From Saccharopolyspora dendranthemae (GTDB taxonomy: Bacteria > Actinomycetota > Actinomycetes > Mycobacteriales > Pseudonocardiaceae): a stretch of 64,000 nt of DNA. The translations under genes and the position numbers were made by a program. Below, piece by piece: positions 25,183 to 36,702 of the stretch. The notes beneath the pieces were generated by a model that was not told where the DNA came from, ran no database searches, and was given only the letters and a program-made list of their open reading frames with translations. Location: the NCBI RefSeq assembly GCF_007829955.1, contig NZ_VIWX01000001.1, positions 62,001 through 126,000 on the forward strand, read 5' to 3'. The first letter of the stretch is position 1. Each line of letters begins with the position of its first letter.

Positions 25183-26823
25183 TCACAGCGGGATGTTGCC
25201 GTGCTTCTTGGCGGGCAGGCTCGCACGCTTGTCGCGCAGCATGCGCAGCGAGCGGGCCACGTAGCCGCGGGTGTGCGACGGCGGGATGACCGAGTCCACG
25301 TACCCGCGCTCGGCGGCGGTGTAGGGGTTGCACAGGGTGTCCTCGTACTCCTGCTGCAACCGCGCGCGCAGGGCCTCGACGTCCTCACCGGCTGCGGCGG
25401 CGTCGCCGAGCTGCCGCCGGTAGAGGATGTTGGCCGCGCCCTGAGCACCCATGACCGCGATCTGCGCGGTCGGCCAGGCCAGGTTGATGTCGGCGCCGAG
25501 GTGCTTGGAGCCCATCACGTCGTACGCGCCGCCATAGGCCTTGCGCGTGATGACCGTGACCAGCGGGACGGTGGCCTCGGCGTAGGCGTAGAGCAGCTTC
25601 GCGCCGCGCCGGATGATGCCGTTCCACTCCTGGTCGGTTCCGGGGAGGAAACCGGGCACGTCGACGAAGGTCAGCACCGGGATGTTGAAGGCGTCGCAGG
25701 TCCGCACGAAGCGCGCGGCCTTCTCGCTCGCGCCGATGTCCAGCGTTCCGGCGAACTGGGTGGGCTGGTTGGCCACGATGCCCACCGGCTGACCCTCGAC
25801 GCGCCCGTAGCCGGTGACGATGTTGGGCGCGAACAGCGAGGAGACCTCCAGGAACTCCTCGTCGTCGACGACCGCGGCGATCACCCGGTGCATGTCGTAG
25901 GGCTGGTTGGGCGAGTCGGGCACCAGCGTGTCCAGCTCGCGGTCCTCGTCGGTGATCGCGTCCGCGATCGACCCGGCACCGGTGTCGGCACCCTCGAAGA
26001 CCGGCGCCTCGGAGAGGTTGTTGCTCGGCAGGAACGACAGCAGTTCCTTGACGTAGCCGACGGCGTCGTCCTCGTCGGAGGCGAGGTAGTGCGCGTTGCC
26101 GGAGCGGGAGTTGTGCGTGTGCGCGCCGCCCAGCTCCTCGAAGGTCACGTCCTCGCCGGTGACGGTCTTGATGACGTCCGGGCCGGTGATGAACATGTGC
26201 GAGGTCTTGTCGACCATCACCGTGAAGTCGGTGATGGCCGGCGAGTACACCGCACCACCCGCGCACGGCCCCATGATCAGCGAGATCTGCGGGATGACGC
26301 CCGAAGCGTGGGTGTTGCGCTTGAAGATCTCGGCGTAGAGGCCCAGCGCCGCCACGCCCTCCTGGATGCGCGCGCCGCCGGAGTCGTTGATGCCGATCAG
26401 CGGGCACCCGGTCTTGAGCGCCAGGTCCATGACCTTCACGATCTTCTCGCCGAAGACCTCGCCCAGCGAACCGCCGAAAACGGTGAAGTCCTGGGAGAAC
26501 ACGCACACCTTGCGGCCGTCGACGGTGCCGTAACCGGTCACCACGCCGTCGCCGTACGGGCGGTTGGCCTCCATGCCGAAGTTCGTGGAGCGGTGCCGCG
26601 CGTGTTCGTCGAGCTCGACGAACGAGCCCTCGTCCAGCAGCATGTCGATGCGTTCGCGGGCGGTCTTCTTGCCCTTCTCGTGCTGCTTGGCCACCGCGCG
26701 CGCCGAGCCGGCGTGCACCGCCTCGTCGTTCCGCCGGTACAGATCCGCAAGCTTGCCTGCGGTCGTGTGGATGTCCGGCACGTCAACCGGCGGCTGACCC
26801 ACCGGCTCCGTCGCGCTGCTCAT
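25183..26823 (-). CDS. pccB: Propionyl-CoA-type carboxylase beta subunit (carboxyltransferase)
   Basis: 546-aa carboxyltransferase with the two crotonase-like halves: oxyanion loops at [13 protein letters not shown] (144-156) and [11 protein letters not shown] (185-195) in the first, and [19 protein letters not shown] with [14 protein letters not shown] in the second. In actinobacteria one residue in the last motif sets acyl-CoA preference: Asp in PccB against Ile in AccB. Asp435 is present, so propionyl-CoA is the predicted substrate and (S)-methylmalonyl-CoA the product. First gene of the operon with epsilon and alpha; a promoter-like pair lies upstream at 26905-26934. Confidence 0.95.
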   Translation of the reverse strand: MSSATEPVGQPPVDVPDIHTTAGKLADLYRRNDEAVHAGSARAVAKQHEKGKKTARERIDMLLDEGSFVELDEHARHRSTNFGMEANRPYGDGVVTGYGTVDGRKVCVFSQDFTVFGGSLGEVFGEKIVKVMDLALKTGCPLIGINDSGGARIQEGVAALGLYAEIFKRNTHASGVIPQISLIMGPCAGGAVYSPAITDFTVMVDKTSHMFITGPDVIKTVTGEDVTFEELGGAHTHNSRSGNAHYLASDEDDAVGYVKELLSFLPSNNLSEAPVFEGADTGAGSIADAITDEDRELDTLVPDSPNQPYDMHRVIAAVVDDEEFLEVSSLFAPNIVTGYGRVEGQPVGIVANQPTQFAGTLDIGASEKAARFVRTCDAFNIPVLTFVDVPGFLPGTDQEWNGIIRRGAKLLYAYAEATVPLVTVITRKAYGGAYDVMGSKHLGADINLAWPTAQIAVMGAQGAANILYRRQLGDAAAAGEDVEALRARLQQEYEDTLCNPYTAAERGYVDSVIPPSHTRGYVARSLRMLRDKRASLPAKKHGNIPL

Positions 26824-26904
26824 GCAACCAACCTGTCCTCGTTACCTGCTCGGTTCCAGTATCCGCGGGTCTGCGCGGTTCGGCGGGCGGATCTGTCCTG
26901 GTGG

Positions 26905-26934
26905 AGATTAATTGCCGCGGGTTGATCGAGTCAA
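26905..26934 (-). promoter_or_regulatory. Predicted promoter of the carboxylase operon
   Basis: On the minus strand TTGACT (26934-26929) and TAATCT (26910-26905) are 18 bases apart, about 80 bases upstream of the beta subunit ATG. Both hexamers fit the housekeeping consensus well for a GC-rich genome. Confidence 0.55.
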
Positions 26935-27029
26935 ACGCTCAAGTGACCCGCCAGTAGCCGCTGCCGCCCGTTCCAGCGGAGGTCTCCTGGTGATTTTGCC
27001 GCTAAGTGAATGACGGGTAGCGCACACAC

Positions 27030-28211
27030 TCACCCCTCGACCGGCGTTTCGAGCATCAGCGCCGAGCCCAGTCGCAGCACCGTCCTGGCATCGCGGATCG
27101 GACCGGTGCGCGCCATGTCGTTGGCCGCGGTCAGCGCCGCCTGGACCAGGATCCGGGAGCGCACCGGGTCCAGCTCCGGACGCGCCTCGCACAGCAGCCC
27201 CACCCACTCGGCGACGTAGGAGTGCTGGGTCTGACGCGCCCGGTGGCGTTCGACAGCGGGCAGGTGGCCGACCTCGCTGACCAGGATGTCGATGAACCCG
27301 CCGTGGTCGAAGGCGAAGCGGATGTAGGACCGCAGCAGCGCGCGCAGCGCCTCGGCCGGATCGGTCTTGGTGGCCAGGGTCCGCTCCAGCTCCACCTCCA
27401 GCCAGGCGTTGCCGCGGGTGATCACCGCGCTGAGCAGCTCCTGCTTGCTGGCGAAGTAGTTGTACAGGCTCGGCCCGGCGATCCCGGCCGCGGCGCCGAC
27501 GTCCTCGGTGGTGACCTTGCTGTAGCCGGCGTCGGCGAACAGCCGGGTGGCCGCGGCCAGCAGCAACCGGCGGCGCGAGGACCGCCCGGCGAAGCGCTCG
27601 AGCTGGTCGGGGCCGGCCTCCGGGCGCGGCGCGAGGTCGTGGGGCGGGCGGTGGCCGATGATCACGACCATCTCGCCGAGCAGCCCCTCGAACTCCCGCC
27701 GCGACAGCTGCACCTGGTGGTAGGACGGGCTGGTCAGCACGCTGAACATGCACCAGGCGCGGAACCGCGCGTCGGCGTCGTCGAGGCCGGGCTGGAAGGC
27801 GTGGGCGAGCCGGGTCAGACCGCGTGCGACCTCCCGCAGTTCCGCGCGCAGCACGTCGCGGCGTTCGTCCGGCAGCCGGCGGGACTCCCGCTGCCAGAGC
27901 ACGCCGAGCTGGCGGTGATCGAGCGCGGCGGCCGCCAGCCGGGCCACCACCTGCTCGACGTCACCGGTGTCGGCGGTGATCTCGGTGAACGGGTGCAGCT
28001 CGTCGAGCACGACGTGGGTCAGCAGCTGCTGCTTGCCCGCGAAGTGCCGGTACAGCGCGGAGGATCCGACGCCGACCGCCTCGGCGATGTCGCTCATGCC
28101 GACCTGGTCGAAACCGTCGCGGTAGAACAGCTCGGCCGCCGCAGCGGTGATCAGGGCTCGCCGGTTCCGGGGCCGCGTGTTGCGCGCGGGCGGGCTTCCC
28201 ACCTCGGCCAT
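27030..28211 (-). CDS. TetR-family regulator with two tandem TetR modules
   Basis: 393-aa protein containing two complete TetR-like halves. The first helix-turn-helix lies near residues 15-65 (ALITAAAAELFYRDGF, SSALYRHFAGKQQLL), the second near 210-260 (RLLLAAATRLFADAGYSK, PSLYNYFASKQELL). Each is followed by helical ligand-type sequence. Tandem TetR proteins are known in mycolic-acid actinobacteria near acyl-CoA genes. I start at ATG 28211 with GGAGG before it. It is encoded on the same strand upstream of the carboxylase operon and may regulate it; a ligand such as an acyl-CoA is a guess. Confidence 0.88.
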   Translation of the reverse strand: MAEVGSPPARNTRPRNRRALITAAAAELFYRDGFDQVGMSDIAEAVGVGSSALYRHFAGKQQLLTHVVLDELHPFTEITADTGDVEQVVARLAAAALDHRQLGVLWQRESRRLPDERRDVLRAELREVARGLTRLAHAFQPGLDDADARFRAWCMFSVLTSPSYHQVQLSRREFEGLLGEMVVIIGHRPPHDLAPRPEAGPDQLERFAGRSSRRRLLLAAATRLFADAGYSKVTTEDVGAAAGIAGPSLYNYFASKQELLSAVITRGNAWLEVELERTLATKTDPAEALRALLRSYIRFAFDHGGFIDILVSEVGHLPAVERHRARQTQHSYVAEWVGLLCEARPELDPVRSRILVQAALTAANDMARTGPIRDARTVLRLGSALMLETPVEG

Positions 28212-28451
28212 CACCACCTCCACTCACTGCACGCACCGTATCCGGCCGAGGCTATTTCCCCGCGCCACCGCGAACAACCTCACTCCTCCCGGCCGAGCAC
28301 CGCAGGACCACCACCGCACGATTCCCCGGTTCTCGTCAGCGTCACGAGCGCCGAGGGCCGGACCATGTCCCTTTCGTCCTGCGTGGACAGCTGATCGTCG
28401 TCGAGACCCGCGGAATCCTCGGATAGGCTGAAACCCCACGTTGTCACTACT

Positions 28452-28464
28452 GTTCACAGTGGAC
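28452..28464. repeat. GTTCACAGTGGAC, palindrome copy 5 (one mismatch)
   Basis: Copy of the recurring palindrome 9 bases before the DUF2252 ATG, between it and a TAGGCT that could be the -10. Confidence 0.55.
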
Positions 28465-28472
28465 GGAACCCC

Positions 28473-29819
28473 ATGTCCGAGCTCGCTCGAAGCCTCGGTG
28501 CCACCGACACCGACGCCCGCCGCGGTTGGATCGCCGACATCCTCGTCGACGCCTTCTCCGAACTCATGGAGCGCGATCCGGCGGCCTTCCGCACCAAATT
28601 CCGCAAGATGGCGGCCGACCCGTTCGCCTTCTACCGGGGCAGCGCGTGCTTGTTCTACGCCGACGTCAACCGCCTCCCCGACCCGTGGGCGGACGAGCGC
28701 ACGAGCAGGGTGTGGATCCAGGGCGACCTGCACGCGCAGAACTTCGGCACGTACATGAACGCCTCTGGCGTGCTGGTCTTCGACGTCAACGACTTCGACG
28801 AGGCCTACCTCGGGCACTTCACCTGGGACCTGCAGCGGTTCGCCGCCAGCCTGGCGCTGCTCGCGTGGAGCAAGGCGCTGCCGGACTCCGACATCGTGTC
28901 GTTCGTGCGCCGCGCCGCGACGTCCTACCTGGACCAGGTTCGCTCCTTCGCCACCGAGGAGGGCGACTCGGACTACTCGCTGCGGCTGTCGACCACCGAC
29001 GGCACGATCCACGACCTGCTGCAGCAGACGCGGCTGCGCAGCCGCACCGAACTGCTCGGCAGGCTCACCGAGGCCGAGGGGTACGACCGGCGGATGCGGC
29101 GCGGCCCGAACATCCGCCAGCTCGACGACGCCGAGCGCGGCCGCGTCGAGCAGGCCTTCGAGCGCTACCTGGAGACGATCCCGCAGGAGAACCGGATGCG
29201 GGAGGTCGCCTACACGATCAAGGACATCGTGGGGTCCAGCGGTTTCGGCATCGGCAGCGCGGGACTGCCCGCCTACAACGTGCTCATCGAGGGCCCGACC
29301 GAGGCGCTGGAGAACGACGTGGTGCTGTCGATGAAGCAGGGCAACGTGGCGGCTCCGTCGCGGGTGGTCACCGACGAGCGCATCCGCAGCCGCTTCGAGC
29401 ACCACGGGCACCGGACCGCTCTGTCGCAGCGCGCGTTGCAGGCGCACGCGGATCCCATGCTCGGCCACACCGAGATCGGCGGTGTCGGCTACCTCGTCGA
29501 CGAGCTCTCGCCCTACGAGTCGGACCTGGACTGGGACGACCTCACCGAGCCGAGCGACATCCTGCCGGTGCTGGACTACCTCGGCCGGGCGATGGCGAAG
29601 ATCCACTGCGTGTCGGACGCGCAGTCGGACACCGAGCTGGTCGACTTCCAGGTCGAGGAGGCGATCCTCGCCGTCATCGGTGATCGCGAGGAGGAGTTCG
29701 TCGACTGGCTCGTCGACTTCGCCCTGGACTACGCGGTGGTCGTCCGCGACGACCACCGCCTGTTCGTCGACGCGTTCCGCAACGGCGAGATCGGCGGCGT
29801 CACCGCGACCGCGGACTGA
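28473..29819 (+). CDS. DUF2252 protein (kinase-like fold)
   Basis: 448-aa protein of the DUF2252 family. The sequence WIQGDLHAQNFGTY followed by VLVFDVNDFDEAYLG mirrors the catalytic loop (HxDxxxxN) and DFD metal motif of aminoglycoside-phosphotransferase-like kinases, as known for the family. FAFYRGSACLFYAD at the N-terminus is the family mark. The C-terminal Asp-rich part (VDELSPYESDLDWDDL) completes it. Substrate unknown. It is monocistronic and ends 11 nt before the convergent GNAT gene. Confidence 0.88.
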   Translation: MSELARSLGATDTDARRGWIADILVDAFSELMERDPAAFRTKFRKMAADPFAFYRGSACLFYADVNRLPDPWADERTSRVWIQGDLHAQNFGTYMNASGVLVFDVNDFDEAYLGHFTWDLQRFAASLALLAWSKALPDSDIVSFVRRAATSYLDQVRSFATEEGDSDYSLRLSTTDGTIHDLLQQTRLRSRTELLGRLTEAEGYDRRMRRGPNIRQLDDAERGRVEQAFERYLETIPQENRMREVAYTIKDIVGSSGFGIGSAGLPAYNVLIEGPTEALENDVVLSMKQGNVAAPSRVVTDERIRSRFEHHGHRTALSQRALQAHADPMLGHTEIGGVGYLVDELSPYESDLDWDDLTEPSDILPVLDYLGRAMAKIHCVSDAQSDTELVDFQVEEAILAVIGDREEEFVDWLVDFALDYAVVVRDDHRLFVDAFRNGEIGGVTATAD

Positions 29820-29829
29820 GGACGAGCCC

Positions 29830-30519
29830 TCAGGCCGAGGGCGCCTGCAGGGCCTGGAACATCGGTCGGTTGTGAATCCGGAAGCCCATCCGCTCGTAGA
29901 GGGCGATGGCTCCGGTGTTGGTGGCCACCGCGTGCAGGAACGGCTGCTCGTCGCGGCCCCTGATGCTCGCGACCAGTGCCCGGACCAGGCGGGACGCCAG
30001 TCCTCTTCCGCGGTGGGCGGGGTCGGTGCACACGGCGCTGATCTCGGTCCAGCCCTGCGGGCGCATCCGCTCGCCGGCCATCGCGACGAGCTCTCCCCCG
30101 CTGCGGATCCCCAGGTAGGTGCCGAGTTCGACGGTGCGGTCCTCGAAGGGGCCCGGTTGGGTGCGCTTCACCAGCTCGCGCATCTCGGGAACGTCGGCGG
30201 CGGTCAGCGCGACGGCTTCCGGCTCGGGCGCTCCGGTCACGCCGTCGTCGACCATCTGGACCCCGGGCAGCGCCTCGAACGCGTGCCACGCGGGGGGTGC
30301 CGTGCGCACGGGCCCGGTGATGACCATGAACCCGCCCGGCCCGACGAGCTTCGCCGCGTCGCGCCACGCCCCGGCGTCGGGTTCGGCGGGCAGCGCCAGG
30401 AAGGGCGAGAGGGACGGCGCGTAGCGCACGGCTTCACCGGATCGTTCGGCGAAGCGCGCGTGCGCGCCGTTCAACGAGTGCCACACCGGGTTGTCCAGCT
30501 GTCCCATGCCGTTCGACAC
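29830..30519 (-). CDS. GNAT-family N-acetyltransferase (FR47-like)
   Basis: 229-aa acetyltransferase. The acetyl-CoA pyrophosphate loop is DPAHRGRGLASRLVRALVA, followed by LHAVATNTGAIALYERMGF, the usual last strand and helix. The first 100 residues are a separate N-terminal half without a clear motif, making it a two-module protein with only the second active. Lies 60 nt after the glutamine synthetase-like gene on the same strand. Acceptor unknown. Confidence 0.87.
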   Translation of the reverse strand: MSNGMGQLDNPVWHSLNGAHARFAERSGEAVRYAPSLSPFLALPAEPDAGAWRDAAKLVGPGGFMVITGPVRTAPPAWHAFEALPGVQMVDDGVTGAPEPEAVALTAADVPEMRELVKRTQPGPFEDRTVELGTYLGIRSGGELVAMAGERMRPQGWTEISAVCTDPAHRGRGLASRLVRALVASIRGRDEQPFLHAVATNTGAIALYERMGFRIHNRPMFQALQAPSA

Positions 30520-30579
30520 GCGTCTCCCCCTCGTCGGTCGTCGCGGTGCAGAACAACCGCAGGCGCGACCGCGTTTGTC

Positions 30580-31956
30580 CTACCAGGTCCAGCGCGTGGC
30601 GGAGGCCACGTCCTCGGGGTCGGCCTCGGCGAAGCGCGCGGCCTCTCCCCTGCGGACGGTCAGGATCGCGTCGTGCAGCTCGGGTTCCAGCGCCTCGGCC
30701 AGGACCTCCGAGGAGGCCAGCGCGTCGGCCGCCTCGTCCGGTCCGGCCGGGAGCCGTTCGATCCCGGCCTCGGCGCGTGCGGATTCGCTCAGCAGCGCCG
30801 GGTCTCCGGTGATCTCGTCGGGCAGGGTCAGCTCCTCGCGCACCCCGGCCGTTCCCGCGGCGATCACCGCCCCCACGACCAGGTAGGGGTTCGCGGTGGC
30901 GTCGAAGCACTTGATCTCGGCGTTGGCGGCCCAGGACTGGGTGCCCGCGGTCCCGGTGATCAGGCGCAGCGCGGCCTCCCGGGCTTCCCTGCCCCAGACC
31001 TGCCAGATGCCCGCCCAGCGGGACGGGCCGAGCCTCAGGAAGCTCGCCGGGTTGCCCGCTCCGATGGCCACGAGCGCGGGAAGTTCGCGCAGCACACCGG
31101 CGAGGAAGGACTCGCCCCGGGCCTGCAGCCCGTGCCGCCCTGGCCCGTCGGCCAGCAGGTTCCCCCGCGAGTCGTGGACCGACAGGTGCAGGTGCGCACC
31201 CGATCCCGCTCCCCCCGGCACGAGACACGGAGCGAAGCTCGCGCGCCAGCCGTGGTTGCGGGTCACCGCGCGCACGGTGTGCCGGGCGAGCACCGCGTCG
31301 TCGGCGGCGCCCACCGGTGATGCCGGCGCCACCGACAGTTCCGCCTGACCGGCCGCGTACTCGGGGTGGAACTGCAGCACCTCCACGCCTTGTTCGCGCA
31401 TGGCCCGGGTGAGCGCCAGGCCGTAGTCGGCGAGCGCTTCCAGCCGCACCTGCCCGTAGCCGGGTCCGCTGATCGCGGGCACGAAATCGTCCTGCTCCTC
31501 GGCGACGACCCATTCGTGCTCGAAGGCCACCGACACCGACAAGCCCGCGTCGGCCGCCGCTTCGACCTGCCGGGCGGCGAAGGCCCGCTGGCACGCGACG
31601 AACCGCGGGCCGTCCTGGGTGTACTTGTCGGCGGGAGCCCAGGCCCACCCGGGCATCGCCGCCAGCTGGGTCAGCCGGGAGATGTCCGGGATGAGTCGCA
31701 GGTCGCCGTCCGGGCCGCCGAGGTGGGTCCCGCGCAGCATCACGTCGTCGAAGGTGAAGGTCTCGAAGCAGGGAGAGGCGCCGAGCCCGTAGCGGCAGAG
31801 CTCCGACAACCGGTCCAGCGGCGCGGTCTTGACCCGCGTGATCCCCGCGTTGTCCACGAACGACAGCTCCACGAGCTCCACGCCCTCGGCGCGCAACCGC
31901 GCCGAGGCGGGCACCAGTTCGGCAGGCTCCGCAGCCGGGATTCGATCGCCGCTCAT
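30580..31956 (-). CDS. Glutamine synthetase-family enzyme (gamma-glutamyl-amine ligase type)
   Basis: 458-aa ATP-dependent ligase. Visible are the Glu pair region VAFEHEWVVAEE, FHPEYAAGQAELSVAP, the GSGAHLHLSV ammonia/ATP motif, RLGPSRWAG and NAEIKCFDATANPYL. The sequence departs from GlnA: no adenylylation Tyr loop is seen and the N-terminus is longer in ASARLRAEGVELVELSFVDNAGITRVKTAPLD. Such paralogues attach glutamate to amines (PuuA, IpuC). I start at ATG 31956; an upstream start at 32022 adds 22 residues that do not look family-like. Confidence 0.87.
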   Translation of the reverse strand: MSGDRIPAAEPAELVPASARLRAEGVELVELSFVDNAGITRVKTAPLDRLSELCRYGLGASPCFETFTFDDVMLRGTHLGGPDGDLRLIPDISRLTQLAAMPGWAWAPADKYTQDGPRFVACQRAFAARQVEAAADAGLSVSVAFEHEWVVAEEQDDFVPAISGPGYGQVRLEALADYGLALTRAMREQGVEVLQFHPEYAAGQAELSVAPASPVGAADDAVLARHTVRAVTRNHGWRASFAPCLVPGGAGSGAHLHLSVHDSRGNLLADGPGRHGLQARGESFLAGVLRELPALVAIGAGNPASFLRLGPSRWAGIWQVWGREAREAALRLITGTAGTQSWAANAEIKCFDATANPYLVVGAVIAAGTAGVREELTLPDEITGDPALLSESARAEAGIERLPAGPDEAADALASSEVLAEALEPELHDAILTVRRGEAARFAEADPEDVASATRWTW

Positions 31957-32070
31957 GAGCCCACGGTAGTCGCCACGAGGGCCGATTTCCGGACGTGCGG
32001 CGTTCACCCGGGCGACGCGCACCAGCCCGGCGCCGCGCCTCGTCAGGCGCTGCGCCGGGCCGGTGATCGA

Positions 32071-32673
32071 TCAGTTCTGCTGCTGGGCCAGGAGTTGTTC
32101 GAACGGGACGGGTTCCTCGAACGGATCCGGCGCCTGGACCGCCGGACGCTGCTCGACGAGCGCAGCCAGCTCACCGGCCGCGCGTTCGACGCGGTCGGCC
32201 AACGTGCTGTCCCCGCCGGTCGCCCAGTCCTCCGATGCCGCGTAGACCGAGGTCGGCGCGACGACGGCGTGCAGGTAGGCGAACATCGGCCGCATCGCGT
32301 GCTCCAGCGCCAGGGAGTGCCTGGCCGAACCGCCGGTCGCGCCGATCACCACGGGCTTGCCCGCCAGCGCTTCCTTGTCCAGCACGTCGAAGAAGGACTT
32401 GAACAGGCCGCTGTAGGACGCCTGGAAGATCGGGGTGATCGCGATCAGCCCGTCCGCCCCGCGCACGGCCTCCAGCACCTCGTCCAGCTCCGGTGAGGGG
32501 AAACCGGTGACGAAGTTGTTGGCGATGTCCTTGGCGTGATCCCGCAGCTCGACGAAACGGACGTTGACCTGCGCGTTGCGGGCGGTGGCCGTGGCCAGCC
32601 GGTCGGCCAGCATCCGCGTCGAGGACGGGTTGCTCAGCCCCGCCGAGATCACGACGATGGTGCGCTCGCTCAT
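32071..32673 (-). CDS. NADPH-dependent FMN reductase (CE1759 type)
   Basis: 200-aa flavodoxin-fold reductase: ISAGLSNPSSTRMLADRLA for the FMN phosphate, ITPIFQASYSGLFKSFFDVLD, and IGATGGSARHSLALEHAMRPMF. Its start overlaps the stop of the LLM oxidoreductase gene (ATGA), the two-component flavin monooxygenase arrangement. A Pro/Glu/Gln-rich tail ends the protein. The second SsuE-like reductase of this window (9462) shares the same middle motif. Confidence 0.92.
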   Translation of the reverse strand: MSERTIVVISAGLSNPSSTRMLADRLATATARNAQVNVRFVELRDHAKDIANNFVTGFPSPELDEVLEAVRGADGLIAITPIFQASYSGLFKSFFDVLDKEALAGKPVVIGATGGSARHSLALEHAMRPMFAYLHAVVAPTSVYAASEDWATGGDSTLADRVERAAGELAALVEQRPAVQAPDPFEEPVPFEQLLAQQQN

Positions 32674-33770
32674 TTCGCGACCTCCTCCTTCTGCTCCGCC
32701 TGCTTCGCAGCCAGCAGGGACTCGTGGGTCGGGGCCTCGGGGACATGCGCGGGCTTGAGCTTGGCGAACTCCTCGCGCAGCACCGGGACCACCTCTTCAC
32801 CGAGGATGTCCAGCTGCTCCAGGACCGTCTTGAGCGGCAGGCCAGCGTGGTCCATCAGGAACAGCTGGCGCTGGTAGTCGCCGACGGTCTCGCGGAAGCC
32901 CAGCGTGCGATCGATGACCTCTTGCGGGCTGCCGACCGTCAGCGGGGTGGCCTGGCTGAACTCCTCCAGCGACGGCCCGCCGCCGTAGACCGGTGCGTTG
33001 TCGAAGTAGGGCCGGAACTCGCGCACGGCGTCCTGGGAGTTCTTGCGCATGAACACCTGTCCACCGAGCCCGACGACGGCCTGGTCGGCCTTGCCGTGCC
33101 CGTAGTGCTCGAAGCGCTGCCGGTACAGCCGCACCATGCGCTTGGTGTGGTCGGAGGGCCAGAAGATGTTGTTGTGGAAGAAGCCGTCGCCGTAGTAGGC
33201 CGCCTGCTCGGCGATCTCGGGCGAGCGGATCGAGCCGTGCCAGACGAACGGCGCGACGCCGTCGAGCGGGCGCGGGGTCGAGGTGAACGACTGCAGCGGA
33301 GTGCGGAACTTGCCCTCCCAGTCGACCACGTCTTCCTGCCACAACCGGCGCAGCAGCCCGTAGTTCTCGATCGCCAGCGGGATGCCCTGCCGGATGTCCT
33401 GGCCGAACCACGGGTAGACCGGTCCGGTGTTGCCGCGGCCCATCATCACGTCCACGCGCCCGCCCGCGAGGTGCTGCAGCATCGCGAAGTCCTCGGCGAT
33501 CTTCACCGGGTCGTTCGTGGTGATCAGCGTGGTGGAGGTGGACAGGATGAGTTTCTTGGTCTGGGCCGCGATGTAGCCGAGCATCGTCGTCGGCGAGGAG
33601 GCCACGAACGGCGGGTTGTGGTGCTCGCCGGTGGCGAAGACGTCGAGTCCGACCTCTTCGGCCTTGAGCGCGATCCGCACCATCGACTGAATCCGCTCGG
33701 CCTCGGTCGGAGTCCGTCCGTTGGTCGGGTCAGTCGTCACGTCACTGACCGAGAAGATCCCGAACTGCAT
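32670..33770 (-). CDS. LLM-class flavin-dependent oxidoreductase (CE1758 type)
   Basis: 366-aa luciferase-like TIM-barrel monooxygenase using FMNH2 from the coupled reductase. Family marks: FATGEHHNPPFVASSPTTMLGYIAAQTKKLIL, GRVDVMMGRGNTGPVYPWFG and WHGSIRSPEIAEQAAYYGDGFFHNN. The C-terminal end is charged (AAKQAEQKEEVAK). ATG with AGGGAG 7 nt upstream. On the minus strand TACAAA sits near the expected -10 about 45 bases before the ATG, without a good -35. The pair is conserved in corynebacteria and relatives; substrate unknown. Confidence 0.92.
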   Translation of the reverse strand: MQFGIFSVSDVTTDPTNGRTPTEAERIQSMVRIALKAEEVGLDVFATGEHHNPPFVASSPTTMLGYIAAQTKKLILSTSTTLITTNDPVKIAEDFAMLQHLAGGRVDVMMGRGNTGPVYPWFGQDIRQGIPLAIENYGLLRRLWQEDVVDWEGKFRTPLQSFTSTPRPLDGVAPFVWHGSIRSPEIAEQAAYYGDGFFHNNIFWPSDHTKRMVRLYRQRFEHYGHGKADQAVVGLGGQVFMRKNSQDAVREFRPYFDNAPVYGGGPSLEEFSQATPLTVGSPQEVIDRTLGFRETVGDYQRQLFLMDHAGLPLKTVLEQLDILGEEVVPVLREEFAKLKPAHVPEAPTHESLLAAKQAEQKEEVAK

Positions 33771-33964
33771 TGTGAACTCCCTACTCGACCCGAGCCCGCG
33801 TCATTTTGTACGAGCTTCAACTACTTGCGGGAACGAGTCTTCCTTACGAAGTATTCCCGGCGCCCGCACCACACCTCGAAGGAGACCCAGGTCACCATTC
33901 GCCCGTTCCCCGCCGACTCACCGAGGTGCGTGGGCACCGGAGGACGTCCGGCCCGCTGCGTAAG

Positions 33965-35830
<1,866 letters not shown>

Positions 35831-35891
35831 CTCCGGCCAGCCGGGCGTTTAAACTCCGCCGGTAGGCGGGGCGTCGAGGGAAGCGAAGCTG

Positions 35892-36695
35892 ATGAGCGAA
35901 TGGACGAGCGGCACGCCGTTGCGCGGCGTGAACACCACGGTGGCGCACAACGCGCGGGTGTGGAACTTCTGGCTGGAGGGCAAGGACAACTACGCCGTCG
36001 ACCGCGAGGTCGGCGAGCACATCCAGCAGATGTTCCCGCTGATCGCCGACGTGGCCCGCGCCGACCGTGGATTCCTCAAGCGCGCGGTCGCGCACCTGGC
36101 CGGTGAGGTCGGCATCCGCCAGTTCCTCGACATCGGAACCGGGTTGCCGACCGCCGACAACACCCACCAGGTCGCGCAGCAGATCGCACCGGAGTCCGAC
36201 ATCGTCTACGTCGACAACGATCCGCTGGTGCTCACCCATGCTCGCGCGCTGCTGACCAGCTCGCCGCTCGGCCGCACGGACTACGTCGAGGCCGATGCGC
36301 GGCACACCGACGAGATCCTGCGGGCGGCCTCCCGGACGCTGAACTTCGAACAGCCGATCGCGGTGATGCTGCTCGGGATCCTCAACTTCATCCCCGAAAC
36401 CGCCCAGGCCGCCGAGGTCGTCCACCAGCTGGTCCGGGCGATCCCGTCCGGCAGCTACGTGGTGATCAGCCACCCGACCACCGAGCTCGACGGCGAGGCC
36501 AACCGCGAGGCGATGGCCTTCTGGAACGAGAACGCCACGCCCCCGATCACCGCCAGGAGCGGTGAGGACGTCGCGGCGTTCGCCCACGGGCTGGAGCTCC
36601 TCGAACCGGGGCTCGTCTCCTGCGCGCGGTGGCGCAACCCCGACGCCTCGGAGCCCAGCGTCCCGCAGTACGGCCTGGTCGCCAGGAAGTCCTGA
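35892..36695 (+). CDS. SAM-dependent methyltransferase, DUF574 type
   Basis: 267-aa member of an actinobacterial methyltransferase family (S-adenosyl methyltransferase, formerly DUF574), present in many copies in Streptomyces and relatives. It has HNARVWNFWLEGKDNYAVDRE at the N-terminus, QFLDIGTGLPTADNTHQVAQ for SAM, and DIVYVDNDPLVLTHARALL. Function of the family is largely unknown. ATG preceded by GAGGGAAG. It converges on the aldo/keto reductase with 7 bases between. Confidence 0.92.
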   Translation: MSEWTSGTPLRGVNTTVAHNARVWNFWLEGKDNYAVDREVGEHIQQMFPLIADVARADRGFLKRAVAHLAGEVGIRQFLDIGTGLPTADNTHQVAQQIAPESDIVYVDNDPLVLTHARALLTSSPLGRTDYVEADARHTDEILRAASRTLNFEQPIAVMLLGILNFIPETAQAAEVVHQLVRAIPSGSYVVISHPTTELDGEANREAMAFWNENATPPITARSGEDVAAFAHGLELLEPGLVSCARWRNPDASEPSVPQYGLVARKS

Positions 36696-36702
36696 CGCCA
36701 GG

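Noticed and set aside
23066-25264. Plus-strand frame of 732 codons over the carboxylase alpha subunit
   Set aside because: Antisense to a strongly supported gene; no domain, no ribosome site.
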